38,164 nucleotides of DNA, taken from positions 1 through 38,164 of the forward strand of contig JAZLLX010000005.1 of the NCBI GenBank assembly GCA_045598345.1. Direction: 5' to 3'. Positions 1 through 7,864 of this stretch are shown here, piece by piece. Below the pieces are notes generated by a model that saw only the letters and a program-made list of their open reading frames with translations, was not told where the DNA came from and made no database searches. The translations under genes and the position numbers were made by a program. This DNA comes from Phascolarctobacterium_B sp045598345. GTDB taxonomy: Bacteria; Bacillota; Negativicutes; Acidaminococcales; Acidaminococcaceae. Each line of letters begins with the position of its first letter. Positions within the stretch are counted from its first letter, which is position 1.

Positions 1-312
1 TATAATCACAGGAACATCCTACCTTCCCTAATCCCTAACCTCTAACTCCTAATCCCTATTTATAATCATCGGAACATTTTACCATATTTGTCTTTTATTC
101 TTTGTTCTTTGACATTTATTCTTATCGCAGCGAGCGACCCCACCACCAGCCACCGAAAAACTGTCGCTGGTCCCCCGCCCCACGCCTGGGGCGGAAAAAG
201 TTCGCACTCTGCCAACTTCCCCCCCTAATTCCTAAATCCTGATTCCTTTATCCTGATTTTAATCACCGGAACATCCTACCATAATTACGCATTGCGAATT
301 ACGCATTACGCA
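1..312. repeat. Repeat island downstream of clpB
   Basis: No coding region is seen here. The stretch contains three copies of the shared core (1-23, 61-86, 258-284), each starting with a form of TATAATCAC(A)GGAAC. It also contains four heptamer arrays: 24-58 (units like ATCCCTA), 87-121 (units like TTTATTC), 225-259 (units like CTGATTC, on the 5' side of the third core) and 285-312 (units like TTACGCA). The last array runs up to the clpB stop codon, which sits in a further degenerate unit. Block 131-206 is a copy of module C, with the GC-rich segment GGTCCCCCGCCCC and a short GCCCC/GGGGC hairpin. No convincing clpB terminator was found. Confidence 0.8.
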
Positions 313-2436
313 TTAAATCACAACCACCACATCCACATTCTCATGGTCAAGCACAACCTGTACCTCATCCCCTGCTTTAATCTGCCCGGAGATGATTTTT
401 TTGCCTAAAATGTTTTCCACCGTATGCACAATAAGCCGTTTCAAGGGTCTTGCCCCGAATGCCGGGTCAAAGCCGGTCTTTGCCAAATATGCCACCGCTT
501 CATCCGTTACCCCAAGTTTGATTTGGGTCTGCTTTGCCAGCCGCACTCCCAATTCCTTCAAAATGAGTTGCACAATATTCTTAATCTCTTTTTCGCCCAA
601 AGCGTTAAAGGTAATAATGTCATCCACCCTGTTCAAAAACTCCGGACGGAAGAACTGCATCAGCATCTGCTGAATCTTTTCCCTGCCCATCAACCCCTGT
701 GCCATAATCTCCTGACTGCCAAGGTTGCTGGTCATAATAATGATGGTGTTCTTAAAGTCCACAATGCGACCCTGTCCGTCCGTAAGCCGTCCGTCATCCA
801 ACACTTGCAAAAGTACATTGAATACATCGGCGTGGGCCTTTTCAATTTCGTCCAACAAAATTACACTGTAGGGATGGCGGCGGACTGCTTCTGTCAGCTG
901 ACCACCTTCCTCATAACCCACATAGCCCGGAGGCGCCCCAATCAGTCGGGTAACGCTGAATTTTTCCATATATTCGCTCATGTCAATGCGAACCATATTC
1001 CGTTCATCGTCAAAAAGCACCTCTGCCAAGGTCTTGGCAAGTTCCGTTTTGCCAACACCAGTAGGCCCCAAGAATATGAATGAACCAATGGGACGGTTGG
1101 GGTCTTTAATCCCTGCTCTGGCACGGATAACCGCCTCACTCACCGCATTTATTGCCTCATCCTGGCCAATCACCCGTTCATGCAAAATCTCTTCCAAATG
1201 GGAAAGTTTTTCCCTTTCACCCTGTCCCAAGCGGCTTACGGGAATGCCCGTCCAGGTTGCCACAACTCTTGCAATATCTTCTTCGTCCACTTCTTCACGG
1301 AGCAGTTTGTTGCCGCCGCTGCCGCCGCTCAATTCTGCCAATTCTTTTTGCAAAGCGGGAAGTTTGCCATATTGCAATTCTGCCAGTTTATTCAGATTGT
1401 ATTCCCGCTCTGCGGTTTCCATTTCCTGTTTTACCGCATCAATCTGGCGTTTCACTTCCCGGACACGGGTAATGCCCTGCTTTTCGCTTTCCCAGCGTTT
1501 TACCAGTTCATCCGTATCGCTACGCATTTTTTTCAACTCTTCCTGCAATTTGACAAGACGGTCATGGGATGCCGCATCGTCCTCTTTTTGCAATGCCTGT
1601 TCCTCAATTTCCAGTTGCAAAATTCTCCGCTTGCCCTCATCCAGTTCTGCCGGCAGGGAGTCAATTTCCGTACGCAAACGGGCAGCCGCCTCGTCCACCA
1701 AATCAATGGCCTTATCCGGCAAAAAGCGGTCATTGATATATCTGTCGGAAAGCACCGCCGCACTCACCAAAGCCGCATCCTTAATCCTGACCCCGTGATG
1801 CACTTCGTACCGCTCACGCAAGCCACGCAGCACGCTGATGGTGTCCTCCACGCTGGGGGGATTGACCAGCACGGGCTGGAAACGCCGTTCCAAAGCACTG
1901 TCCTTTTCAATATATTTTCTGTATTCATTCAAAGTTGTGGCACCAATGCAACGGAGTTCGCCCCTCGCCAACATGGGTTTCAGAATGTTACCCGCATCCA
2001 TAGCCCCTTCTGCGGCACCGGCACTGACCACAGTGTGCAGTTCATCAATGAACATAATGATTTGCCCTGCACTTTCCGTTACCACTTTCAAAACCAGTTT
2101 CAGCCGTTCCTCAAACTCACCCCGGAACTTTGCACCTGCCACCAATGCCGCCAAATCAAGGGCATAGAGGGTTTTGTTCTGCAATCCCTCCGGCACATCC
2201 CCCGCAATAATTCTTCTTGCCAACCCTTCCACAATGGCTGTCTTGCCCACCCCCGGCTCACCAATCAGCACCGGGTTATTCTTTTTGCGGCGGCTCAAAA
2301 TTTCCACCACCCGGCGGATTTCCTCATCCCTGCCAATCACCGGGTCCAGTTTGCCGTCCTTTGCCCTCTGCGTCAAATCCTGACCGAATTTTTCCATAAT
2401 CTGTTGCTTTTGTTCATTAGTTAATTCTTGTGCCAT
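313..2436 (-). CDS. clpB: ClpB disaggregase lacking the N-terminal domain
   Basis: Hsp100 AAA+ disaggregase, which threads aggregated proteins through a hexameric ring together with DnaK/DnaJ/GrpE in the cytoplasm. NBD1 has Walker A GEPGVGKT at residues 59-66 and a Walker B ending in DE near 131. A long coiled-coil middle domain spans about 255-375, which separates ClpB from ClpA/ClpC. NBD2 has Walker A GPTGVGKT at 457-464 and the FRPEFLNR sensor region. The protein is 707 residues against about 860 for full-length ClpB. It begins at the linker just before LDPVIGRDEEI, so the whole substrate-binding N-domain is absent. I chose ATG at 2436 because GAGGTG lies seven bases upstream; ATG at 2454 and TTG at 2460 are alternatives in the same frame. 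A strong promoter sits directly upstream, so the short form is encoded as such. Confidence 0.95.
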   Translation of the reverse strand: MAQELTNEQKQQIMEKFGQDLTQRAKDGKLDPVIGRDEEIRRVVEILSRRKKNNPVLIGEPGVGKTAIVEGLARRIIAGDVPEGLQNKTLYALDLAALVAGAKFRGEFEERLKLVLKVVTESAGQIIMFIDELHTVVSAGAAEGAMDAGNILKPMLARGELRCIGATTLNEYRKYIEKDSALERRFQPVLVNPPSVEDTISVLRGLRERYEVHHGVRIKDAALVSAAVLSDRYINDRFLPDKAIDLVDEAAARLRTEIDSLPAELDEGKRRILQLEIEEQALQKEDDAASHDRLVKLQEELKKMRSDTDELVKRWESEKQGITRVREVKRQIDAVKQEMETAEREYNLNKLAELQYGKLPALQKELAELSGGSGGNKLLREEVDEEDIARVVATWTGIPVSRLGQGEREKLSHLEEILHERVIGQDEAINAVSEAVIRARAGIKDPNRPIGSFIFLGPTGVGKTELAKTLAEVLFDDERNMVRIDMSEYMEKFSVTRLIGAPPGYVGYEEGGQLTEAVRRHPYSVILLDEIEKAHADVFNVLLQVLDDGRLTDGQGRIVDFKNTIIIMTSNLGSQEIMAQGLMGREKIQQMLMQFFRPEFLNRVDDIITFNALGEKEIKNIVQLILKELGVRLAKQTQIKLGVTDEAVAYLAKTGFDPAFGARPLKRLIVHTVENILGKKIISGQIKAGDEVQVVLDHENVDVVVVI

Positions 2437-2465
2437 TTTCATCACCTCATTCATTCTCAATTTAA

Positions 2466-2492
2466 AAGGTTGTGGAATCCAACCACAACCTT
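2466..2492 (-). promoter_or_regulatory. Perfect palindrome over the clpB transcription start
   Basis: AAGGTTGTGG and CCACAACCTT form a 10-bp perfect inverted repeat with a 7-base loop, immediately downstream of the clpB -10 box. The predicted +1 falls inside the left arm. It could be an operator for a repressor of clpB. In RNA reading through from metH the complete hairpin followed by TTTT could be a weak terminator. It is not CIRCE. Confidence 0.6.
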
Positions 2493-2521
2493 ATTATAAT
2501 CGCTTAAAGTCAAAAAGTCAA
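2493..2521 (-). promoter_or_regulatory. clpB promoter
   Basis: On the minus strand a -35 TTGACT (2521-2516) and a perfect -10 TATAAT (2498-2493) are separated by 17 bases. The -35 box starts eight bases after the metH stop codon. It overlaps a direct repeat of AGTCAAA read on the plus strand (2508-2514 and 2516-2522). That heptamer resembles a CtsR half-site, but the centre spacing of 8 is shorter than the usual 10. Confidence 0.8.
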
Positions 2522-2528
2522 ACATTTT

Positions 2529-4883
2529 TTATTTTTTTTGACTATTTGCAAAATTAACCGCAGAAACAGCATTAGGGGCATAGGCATCCGCCCCGATTTT
2601 GGCCGCATATTCCGCCGTCAGCACTGCCCCACCAACCAATATTTTACTATTTATATGGGCGTTTTTAAGGGCAAGAATAGTTTTTTCCATAGCCGGGACA
2701 GTGGTTGTCATAAGGGCGCTAAGGCCTATTACCAAGGGGTTTTCCTCCTGTGCCGCCTGTACAACTTTCCCCGCCGGCACATCCTTGCCCAAATCCACAA
2801 CCCGAAAACCGTAATTTTCCATTACTGCCTTCACAATGTTTTTGCCGATGTCGTGAATATCCCCTTCCACCGTAGCCAAAAGCACAGTAGGGCCTTGTTC
2901 CTTGTTGCTGCCAACCTGTTGTTTAATAATTTCAAATGCCGCTTTGGCAGCGTCCGCACTCATCAGCAACTGGGGCAGAAAGACGGTTTTCATTTCAAAA
3001 CCAACCCCAACTTTATTAAGGGCCGGAATCAAACGGTTGTTCACCAAATCCATCGGTGCAGTGGACGCCAGTTCTTTAGCGGCGGCAGTTTTCGCCGAAT
3101 CCACCAGTCCCTGTACAATAGCGTCATATAAAGATATTTCCCGTACCTTTACCACAGGTATATTTTTTTGCTCACCTAATTTATTTGTCAAATCCCGCAA
3201 ATTTTTGACGTGACCGCCCAACGCTCGATATGCGTAATAGGTGTCCAGCATCATTTGTGTTTGAGGATTGATAATGCCTAATGACAGGCCCGCTTCTAAA
3301 GCCAAGGCAAAGAAAGTGCTGTTCACCTGTGCCCGATTAGGCAGACCGAAAGAGATATTGGAAACCCCAAGCAAAGAACGGATGCCCCGTTTTTTCAACG
3401 CCTTCAAAACACTTAAAACTATTTTGGCATTGTTCTGGTCCGCACCAATGGTGAGGGCAAGCGGATCCACAATAATCCGTTCCTTGCCGATACCGTACTC
3501 TGCCGCCCTTGCCAAAATTTTATCCACCAGAGCCAGCCGTCCTTCCGCCGTATCCGAAATGCCTTTGTCATCAAGAGTGAGGGCAATCACAGTTGCACCG
3601 TATTTGGCAACCAGGGGCAGGACTGTATCCAAACTTTTGGCAGAGGCATTAACGGAATTCAAAAGGGGAATACCATTATACACCCGCAATGCCTTTTCCG
3701 CCGCCACCGGATTGGCTGTGTCAATTTGCAAAGGAATATCCGTAATGCCCTGTAAGGTTTGCACCACCTGCGGCAATAATTCTTCCTCATTAATACCGGG
3801 CATCCCCACATTCACATCAAGGATATGAGCGCCTGCGTTCCCCTGCTCCAAAGCCAGCCGGCAGATATAATCTAAATCCTTATTCTTCAAAGCGGTCTGC
3901 AAGGCCTTTTTTCCCGTGGGGTTTATCCGCTCCCCAATAATTTTCGGGTCATCATCAATCACAATTGTTTTGGCAAAACTGCTGCAAGATGTGAGTTTGT
4001 TTACCTTCCGTGTAACAGGTGAACACTCTTTGCAGGTTTGCACAAGTTCCGCAATATAGCGTGGATTTGTGCCACAACAACCGCCCAACAAACTTGCCCC
4101 CAAGTAAATCAATTCCCTGCTCAAAGCGGCAAATTCCTGCGGTTCCACATCATAAACGGTCTTGCCGTTAACTTCTTTTGGCAGTCCCGCATTGGGATTA
4201 ACAATAATAGGAATGTTGACCTTTTTCGAAATTTGAGCCACCAAGTATTTCAACTGTTCCGGCCCCACACCGCAGTTAAAGCCAACCGCGGCTACGCCCA
4301 ATCTTTCCGCCAAACAGCAGGCGGTCACTGCATCCGCCCCGTTCAGCATCCGTCTGTCCTTGTCAAAAGTGAAGGAAGCAAAAACAGGCAAGGAACAATT
4401 TTCCTTAGCCGCCAAAATTGCCGCCTTCATTTCCAAAGTGTCACCCATTGTTTCAATGAGCACCGCATCCGCCTCTGCCGCACCTGCACGGATAATTTCC
4501 GCAAATAGTTCCACCGCTTTTTCAAAGGGCAAATCCCCATAGGGCTGCAAAAGTTTTCCCAAGGGACCAATGTCCAAACAAACAAAAGCATCAGGGTAAT
4601 CCTGCATCGCCGCCCGGGCATTGCCTATTGCCGTTTGCACAATCTCCGTCAAATTGTATTCCGTCCCCTGAAACTTCAAACTGTTGGCGCCGAAGGTACA
4701 GGTCTTAAGCAACCTTGCCCCTGCACGCAAATATTCCTTGTGAATATTTTGCACCACCTCAGGATGCAAGATATTCCATGTTTCAGGAATTGTGCCGGAT
4801 TTCAGTCCCTGCTTTTGCAGTTCCGTTCCCATGGCACCGTCAAAGAACAATATTTTTTTGCCGATTAAATCTGCTAATTTCAT
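2529..4883 (-). CDS. metH: B12-dependent methionine synthase core (no activation domain)
   Basis: Transfers the methyl group of 5-methyltetrahydrofolate to homocysteine through cobalamin. Residues 1-290 are the homocysteine-binding barrel, with zinc cysteines visible as GFNCG (C204) and GGCCG (C269, C270). The pterin-binding barrel starts at IIGERINPTG (about 315). The B12 cap and Rossmann domains follow, with the cobalamin motif DIHDIG at 675-680. At 784 residues it stops after the B12 domain and lacks the C-terminal AdoMet-binding reactivation domain of E. coli MetH, which is encoded by the next gene upstream. The start MKLADLIG at 4883 is chosen because its ATG overlaps the upstream TGA (ATGA). 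No SAM riboswitch or S-box is seen upstream of the unit. Confidence 0.95.
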   Translation of the reverse strand: MKLADLIGKKILFFDGAMGTELQKQGLKSGTIPETWNILHPEVVQNIHKEYLRAGARLLKTCTFGANSLKFQGTEYNLTEIVQTAIGNARAAMQDYPDAFVCLDIGPLGKLLQPYGDLPFEKAVELFAEIIRAGAAEADAVLIETMGDTLEMKAAILAAKENCSLPVFASFTFDKDRRMLNGADAVTACCLAERLGVAAVGFNCGVGPEQLKYLVAQISKKVNIPIIVNPNAGLPKEVNGKTVYDVEPQEFAALSRELIYLGASLLGGCCGTNPRYIAELVQTCKECSPVTRKVNKLTSCSSFAKTIVIDDDPKIIGERINPTGKKALQTALKNKDLDYICRLALEQGNAGAHILDVNVGMPGINEEELLPQVVQTLQGITDIPLQIDTANPVAAEKALRVYNGIPLLNSVNASAKSLDTVLPLVAKYGATVIALTLDDKGISDTAEGRLALVDKILARAAEYGIGKERIIVDPLALTIGADQNNAKIVLSVLKALKKRGIRSLLGVSNISFGLPNRAQVNSTFFALALEAGLSLGIINPQTQMMLDTYYAYRALGGHVKNLRDLTNKLGEQKNIPVVKVREISLYDAIVQGLVDSAKTAAAKELASTAPMDLVNNRLIPALNKVGVGFEMKTVFLPQLLMSADAAKAAFEIIKQQVGSNKEQGPTVLLATVEGDIHDIGKNIVKAVMENYGFRVVDLGKDVPAGKVVQAAQEENPLVIGLSALMTTTVPAMEKTILALKNAHINSKILVGGAVLTAEYAAKIGADAYAPNAVSAVNFANSQKK

Positions 4884-5494
4884 TTTCTGTATAAACAATT
4901 TTCCAAACCGCAAATCTCACAACTGGAATGCACGTTGCTCTTTTCCCGGCTGAGACCCACCACCGCCGTTATACTTTTCACCGGAGCCATCATACAGGAC
5001 TCCGTCAAGGTCAGGCCGATTTTGGCACAATCCATAATTTGAAAAAATTTCTTTTGTTCCGTCAACTCCCAATCACCGTAACCGGGAGAAAATCTTGGCA
5101 GTTGTACCAGTCCCTCCGTAACATAATCTTCCAAGACCTGATTACTATAGGTTTCAATAAGAGACGCCGCCACTGCCTGAGCCGCATTGCCCTCCGCCAA
5201 AGAGTTCAGCATAATCCGTTTCAATGCCCCGTCCACCTTCGGGCCGAGAGTCGCCGCAAAAAGTAAAACTTCTTCACAACCCTTCAGGTATTCTGCCAGA
5301 GATGCGGACTTGAAAAAGATTTCCCCCACCTGCACCCCGTCCGGCCAAATATCGCAATTCATTCGTTTAATCAGATGCCGTGCCTGCACTTCGTTACGCA
5401 GTTTGAGATAGACCAAATCACAGAGATCGGCCGCTTCCCTGTCATCTTCTCTTGCACACATAAGCCGCAGGGCTTCCTTTTGATTGTAAATCAT
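4880..5494 (-). CDS. Methionine synthase activation-domain protein
   Basis: A stand-alone 204-residue version of the MetH reactivation domain, which binds AdoMet and re-methylates oxidised cobalamin. The family signature RFSPGYGDW is at 134-142. The protein ends in a cysteine cluster CEICGLENC (C192, C195, C200), which could bind a metal or Fe-S cluster; such a tail is seen in stand-alone members of the family. It overlaps metF and metH by ATGA on both sides, so the three are translationally coupled, and the split enzyme is probably assembled from two polypeptides. Function is inferred from family and context; a corrinoid-activation role for another methyltransferase is the main alternative. 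Confidence 0.88.
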   Translation of the reverse strand: MIYNQKEALRLMCAREDDREAADLCDLVYLKLRNEVQARHLIKRMNCDIWPDGVQVGEIFFKSASLAEYLKGCEEVLLFAATLGPKVDGALKRIMLNSLAEGNAAQAVAASLIETYSNQVLEDYVTEGLVQLPRFSPGYGDWELTEQKKFFQIMDCAKIGLTLTESCMMAPVKSITAVVGLSREKSNVHSSCEICGLENCLYRK

Positions 5495-6345
5495 CCTAAA
5501 ATCTCCGAAAGATTTTTTATAATGCCGCCCACAATGTCCGGCTTGTTCATGGTGTAAATATGCACATTGTGAAAACCGTTCACAAACAAATCAATAATCT
5601 GCTCCGTGGCATAGGCAATCCCCGCCTGTTTGAGGGCCGCCGGCTTTTGTTGAAATTTTTCCACCATCCGGCTAAAGTTCACAGGCAGTTTTGTACCGCT
5701 CAAAGCACAGATACGCTTAATCTGTGCCGCATTGGTCACGGGCATAATTCCCGGCACCAGCGGCACATTGATTCCTGCCTGCATCAGCCGCATGGAATAA
5801 TTATAAAGAATAGTGTTGTCAAAAAACATTTGGGTTACTAAAAAATCCACCCCTGCATCCAGTTTATATTTGATATTTTCAATATCTTCGCTCAATGAAT
5901 CTGACTCAGGATGGCCTTCGGGATAAGCCGCACCGCCCAAGCAAAAATCCCCCTGCTTTTTTATAAAGCAAGCCAAATCGCTGGCGTGAAGGAATGTTCC
6001 CAACCCATCCCCCTCAGGCAAATCCCCCCGCAACGCTAAAATGTTCTGCACTTTAGCGCCCTGCAATTTTTGCAGTACCTTGGTAATACTTGCTTCATCC
6101 GCACCCACGCAAGTGAGATGGGCCAAACTGGGAATATCCATACTTTCAATGGTCTGCGCCACTTCCACAGAAGTGCCAACAGTGTTGCCGCCCGCCCCAT
6201 AGGTCACACTCATATAGGATGGTGCAAAGTCCGCAATCTCCGCCACAATCTGACGCATATTCTCCAGTTCACTGCCCTGCTTGGGCGGAAACAGTTCGCA
6301 GGAAATATTTATTTTTCCGTTTGCTAAAATTTCAGTTATTTTCAT
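5491..6345 (-). CDS. metF: Methylenetetrahydrofolate reductase
   Basis: Reduces 5,10-methylene-THF to 5-methyl-THF, the methyl donor for the MetH encoded downstream. This is a FAD-binding TIM-barrel protein of 284 residues, the usual bacterial length. The N-terminal family motif is ISCELFPPK at about 18-26, followed by YMSVTYGAGG and the LALRGD segment. The start MKITEIL at 6345 fits the family N-terminus, but there is no Shine-Dalgarno sequence: the ATG is preceded by the T-tract of an intrinsic terminator. A TTG at 6372 is in frame but lies inside the terminator stem and is less likely. The gene may depend on regulated read-through from ydbC or tRNA-Ser. Confidence 0.93.
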   Translation of the reverse strand: MKITEILANGKINISCELFPPKQGSELENMRQIVAEIADFAPSYMSVTYGAGGNTVGTSVEVAQTIESMDIPSLAHLTCVGADEASITKVLQKLQGAKVQNILALRGDLPEGDGLGTFLHASDLACFIKKQGDFCLGGAAYPEGHPESDSLSEDIENIKYKLDAGVDFLVTQMFFDNTILYNYSMRLMQAGINVPLVPGIMPVTNAAQIKRICALSGTKLPVNFSRMVEKFQQKPAALKQAGIAYATEQIIDLFVNGFHNVHIYTMNKPDIVGGIIKNLSEILG

Positions 6346-6346
6346 G

Positions 6347-6383
6347 ATAAAAAAAGAAAAACGGAGGCGCAAGAGCGCCGCCG
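6347..6383 (-). terminator. Intrinsic terminator between the PC4-like gene and metF
   Basis: On the minus strand CGG-C-GGCGC, loop TCTT, GCGCC-T-CCG (eight pairs with one mismatch) is followed by a T-rich tract interrupted by single C residues. It ends two bases before the metF ATG, so it could act as an attenuator for the methionine unit. Confidence 0.75.
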
Positions 6384-6402
6384 GTCATGTCATCCTACTT
6401 AA

Positions 6403-6624
6403 TTATTCAATACCTTTAATGAAATCCTTTAAGAGTTGCAGTTCTTCTTCATTCAAAGTAATGCCCTTGCCCATCTTATCATGTTCCGGAGCCCAGTCAC
6501 GAATGTCGTATTTGGGTTTGCCCCCGTTCCAGGACACTACATTCAACTCTTTGCGCCAACCCTTGGTGGATTCACTCAAAACACCAATGTTCTTCACAAT
6601 TTCAAATGTAAATTCTTTCGGCAT
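6403..6624 (-). CDS. PC4/YdbC-like single-stranded DNA-binding protein
   Basis: A 73-residue protein matching the bacterial YdbC type of the transcriptional coactivator PC4 family, recognised by the conserved stretches GWRKELNVVSWN, KYDIRDWAPEH and MGKGITL. PC4-like folds bind single-stranded DNA as dimers; the cellular role in Firmicutes is poorly known. A strong ribosome site AAGGAGG lies six bases before the ATG at 6624. It lies 54 bases downstream of the tRNA-Ser gene and may share its transcript, and is followed by a clear intrinsic terminator. Confidence 0.85.
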   Translation of the reverse strand: MPKEFTFEIVKNIGVLSESTKGWRKELNVVSWNGGKPKYDIRDWAPEHDKMGKGITLNEEELQLLKDFIKGIE

Positions 6625-6678
6625 TTTCTTCCTCCTTTATATTTATATTCACGCTGTGCACCTTGCACATAAATCTCA

Positions 6679-6768
6679 TGGCGGAGTGGGTGGGATTCGA
6701 ACCCACGCTCGATCACTCGACTAACGATTTAGCAAACCGTCCCCTTCAGCCAGCTTGGGTACCACTCC
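6679..6768 (-). tRNA. tRNA-Ser (anticodon GCT)
   Basis: Acceptor stem GGAGTGG/CCACTCC, discriminator G and an encoded CCA. The anticodon loop TTTGCTAAA gives anticodon GCT (codons AGC/AGU). A long variable arm (GTCGAGTGATCGAG region) and a T-arm containing GGTTCGAATCCC are typical of class II tRNA-Ser. Length is 90 bases including CCA. Confidence 0.97.
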
Positions 6769-6791
6769 ATTAGTCATAATTTACGAAGTAT

Positions 6792-6819
6792 ATTATAGCA
6801 TATTAAAATATTAAATCAA
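6792..6819 (-). promoter_or_regulatory. tRNA-Ser promoter
   Basis: Minus-strand -35 TTGATT (6819-6814) and -10 TATAAT (6797-6792), 16 bases apart, about 24 bases before the tRNA 5' end. It lies in the short gap after the last envelope-operon gene. Confidence 0.75.
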
Positions 6820-6835
6820 CATATTTTTAATAAAA

Positions 6836-7864
6836 TTATAAAATTTTGTCAAATGCGGCTTTAAGCACCTGTTCCACCGTCAGGTCATTCATACATCGCA
6901 TATCAGAACATTTGTGCTTCATCCCACCTTTGCAACCCTCACAAGGCGGCTCCGCCCTTACCACCGTAGCATTTGCCTTATAAGGTCCGTAAAGGTCCAC
7001 ATGGCTGGGGCCGTAAAGCGCCACAATGGGTACTTTTTGACTGATGGCAACATGCATAGGGCCCGAATCATTGGTAATGATTAAGGAACAACGCTTCATG
7101 GCCGCCGTCAGTTGTCCCAAAGAAAATTCCCCTGTGGCTACAATGGGTTTTGTTTTCATTTTTCCCACTGCCTCATTAACCAATTCCTTATCCATACTGC
7201 CGCCGAAGAAAATAATTTTATAACCTTTTCCTGCCAAAGCATCTGCAACTTCCGCAAATCTTTCAGGTGCCCAACGCTTGGTCAGCACCGCACTGCCAAT
7301 GTTGAAGCCGATGAGTTTGTCACTGTCCGTAACCTTGGCCTTATCCCAAAACTTCTGCACTGCCGCAAAATGCTCCTGCAACGGAAAGATTTCCAAACCC
7401 TCTTCTTCAATTTTTTCCACACCCAACTGTTTCAGCACATCCAAATACATAGTGGCGGCATGAAGTTTACGGTTAAGCGGAGTGAAATAATCCCAAAAAG
7501 ATTTGAAAAGAAAATGGCTGGTGCCCACTCGCTGTTCCGTCTTGGTAAAAGCCGCAATAAAACTGCAACGCTCGTTGGGATGCAGGTTAATCAGCACATC
7601 ATAATTTTTCTTGCTTAATCGTTTGGCGCATCTCCACAAAGCGAAAATATTATTATCCCTGCCATAGCGGTCAATAGTCACCACTTCATCCAAATAAGGA
7701 TTTCCCTGCAACACATCTTTTAATTTTTCGTCACAGAGAAAAGCAATTTTCGCATGGGGGGCGGCCTTACGCAAAGAATGAATAAAGGGGGTTGCTAATA
7801 CCAAGTCCCCCAAATGCATCAAAAATGTTACCAATATTTTTTTGTTGTCCAATTCAATTTTCAT
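6836..7864 (-). CDS. Family 9 glycosyltransferase, probable LPS heptosyltransferase
   Basis: A 342-residue GT-B enzyme of the WaaC/WaaF/WaaQ family, which adds ADP-activated heptose to the inner LPS core on the cytoplasmic face. The N-terminal nucleotide-fold segment LMHLGDLVLATPFIHSL and the C-terminal donor-site motif NDSGPMHVA, followed by VPIVALYGPS, are the GT9 signatures. A C-terminal cysteine group (PPCEGCKGG, KCSDMRC) is typical of GT9 enzymes from this lineage. It overlaps the preceding GT9 gene by 11 bases and is the last gene of the operon. Heptosyltransferase II (WaaF) is the likeliest role, but acceptor specificity cannot be read from the sequence. Confidence 0.88.
   Translation of the reverse strand: MKIELDNKKILVTFLMHLGDLVLATPFIHSLRKAAPHAKIAFLCDEKLKDVLQGNPYLDEVVTIDRYGRDNNIFALWRCAKRLSKKNYDVLINLHPNERCSFIAAFTKTEQRVGTSHFLFKSFWDYFTPLNRKLHAATMYLDVLKQLGVEKIEEEGLEIFPLQEHFAAVQKFWDKAKVTDSDKLIGFNIGSAVLTKRWAPERFAEVADALAGKGYKIIFFGGSMDKELVNEAVGKMKTKPIVATGEFSLGQLTAAMKRCSLIITNDSGPMHVAISQKVPIVALYGPSHVDLYGPYKANATVVRAEPPCEGCKGGMKHKCSDMRCMNDLTVEQVLKAAFDKIL

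Noticed and set aside
24..58. Telomere-like CCCTAA/TTAGGG repeats as evidence of a chromosome or plasmid end
   Set aside because: The units are heptamers, not hexamers; they occur internally at two sites, and neighbouring arrays have unrelated heptamers with the same period.
313..2436. clpB as a pseudogene or truncated by rearrangement
   Set aside because: The frame is open, both ATPase sites are intact, and the start has a good ribosome site and a near-consensus promoter.
2508..2522. A true CtsR operator
   Set aside because: The two AGTCAAA heptamers are one base apart instead of three, and only the similarity is reported. It would need a ctsR gene and further matching sites.
2529..6345. 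SAM or cobalamin riboswitch for the methionine unit
   Set aside because: The gap upstream of metF is only 57 bases and holds a simple terminator; the other genes overlap. No conserved riboswitch segments are seen.
6347..6388. An 18-codon leader peptide (ATG at about 6388) spanning the terminator before metF
   Set aside because: Its Phe run comes from the T-tract of the terminator and there are no regulatory Met codons, so it is probably accidental.
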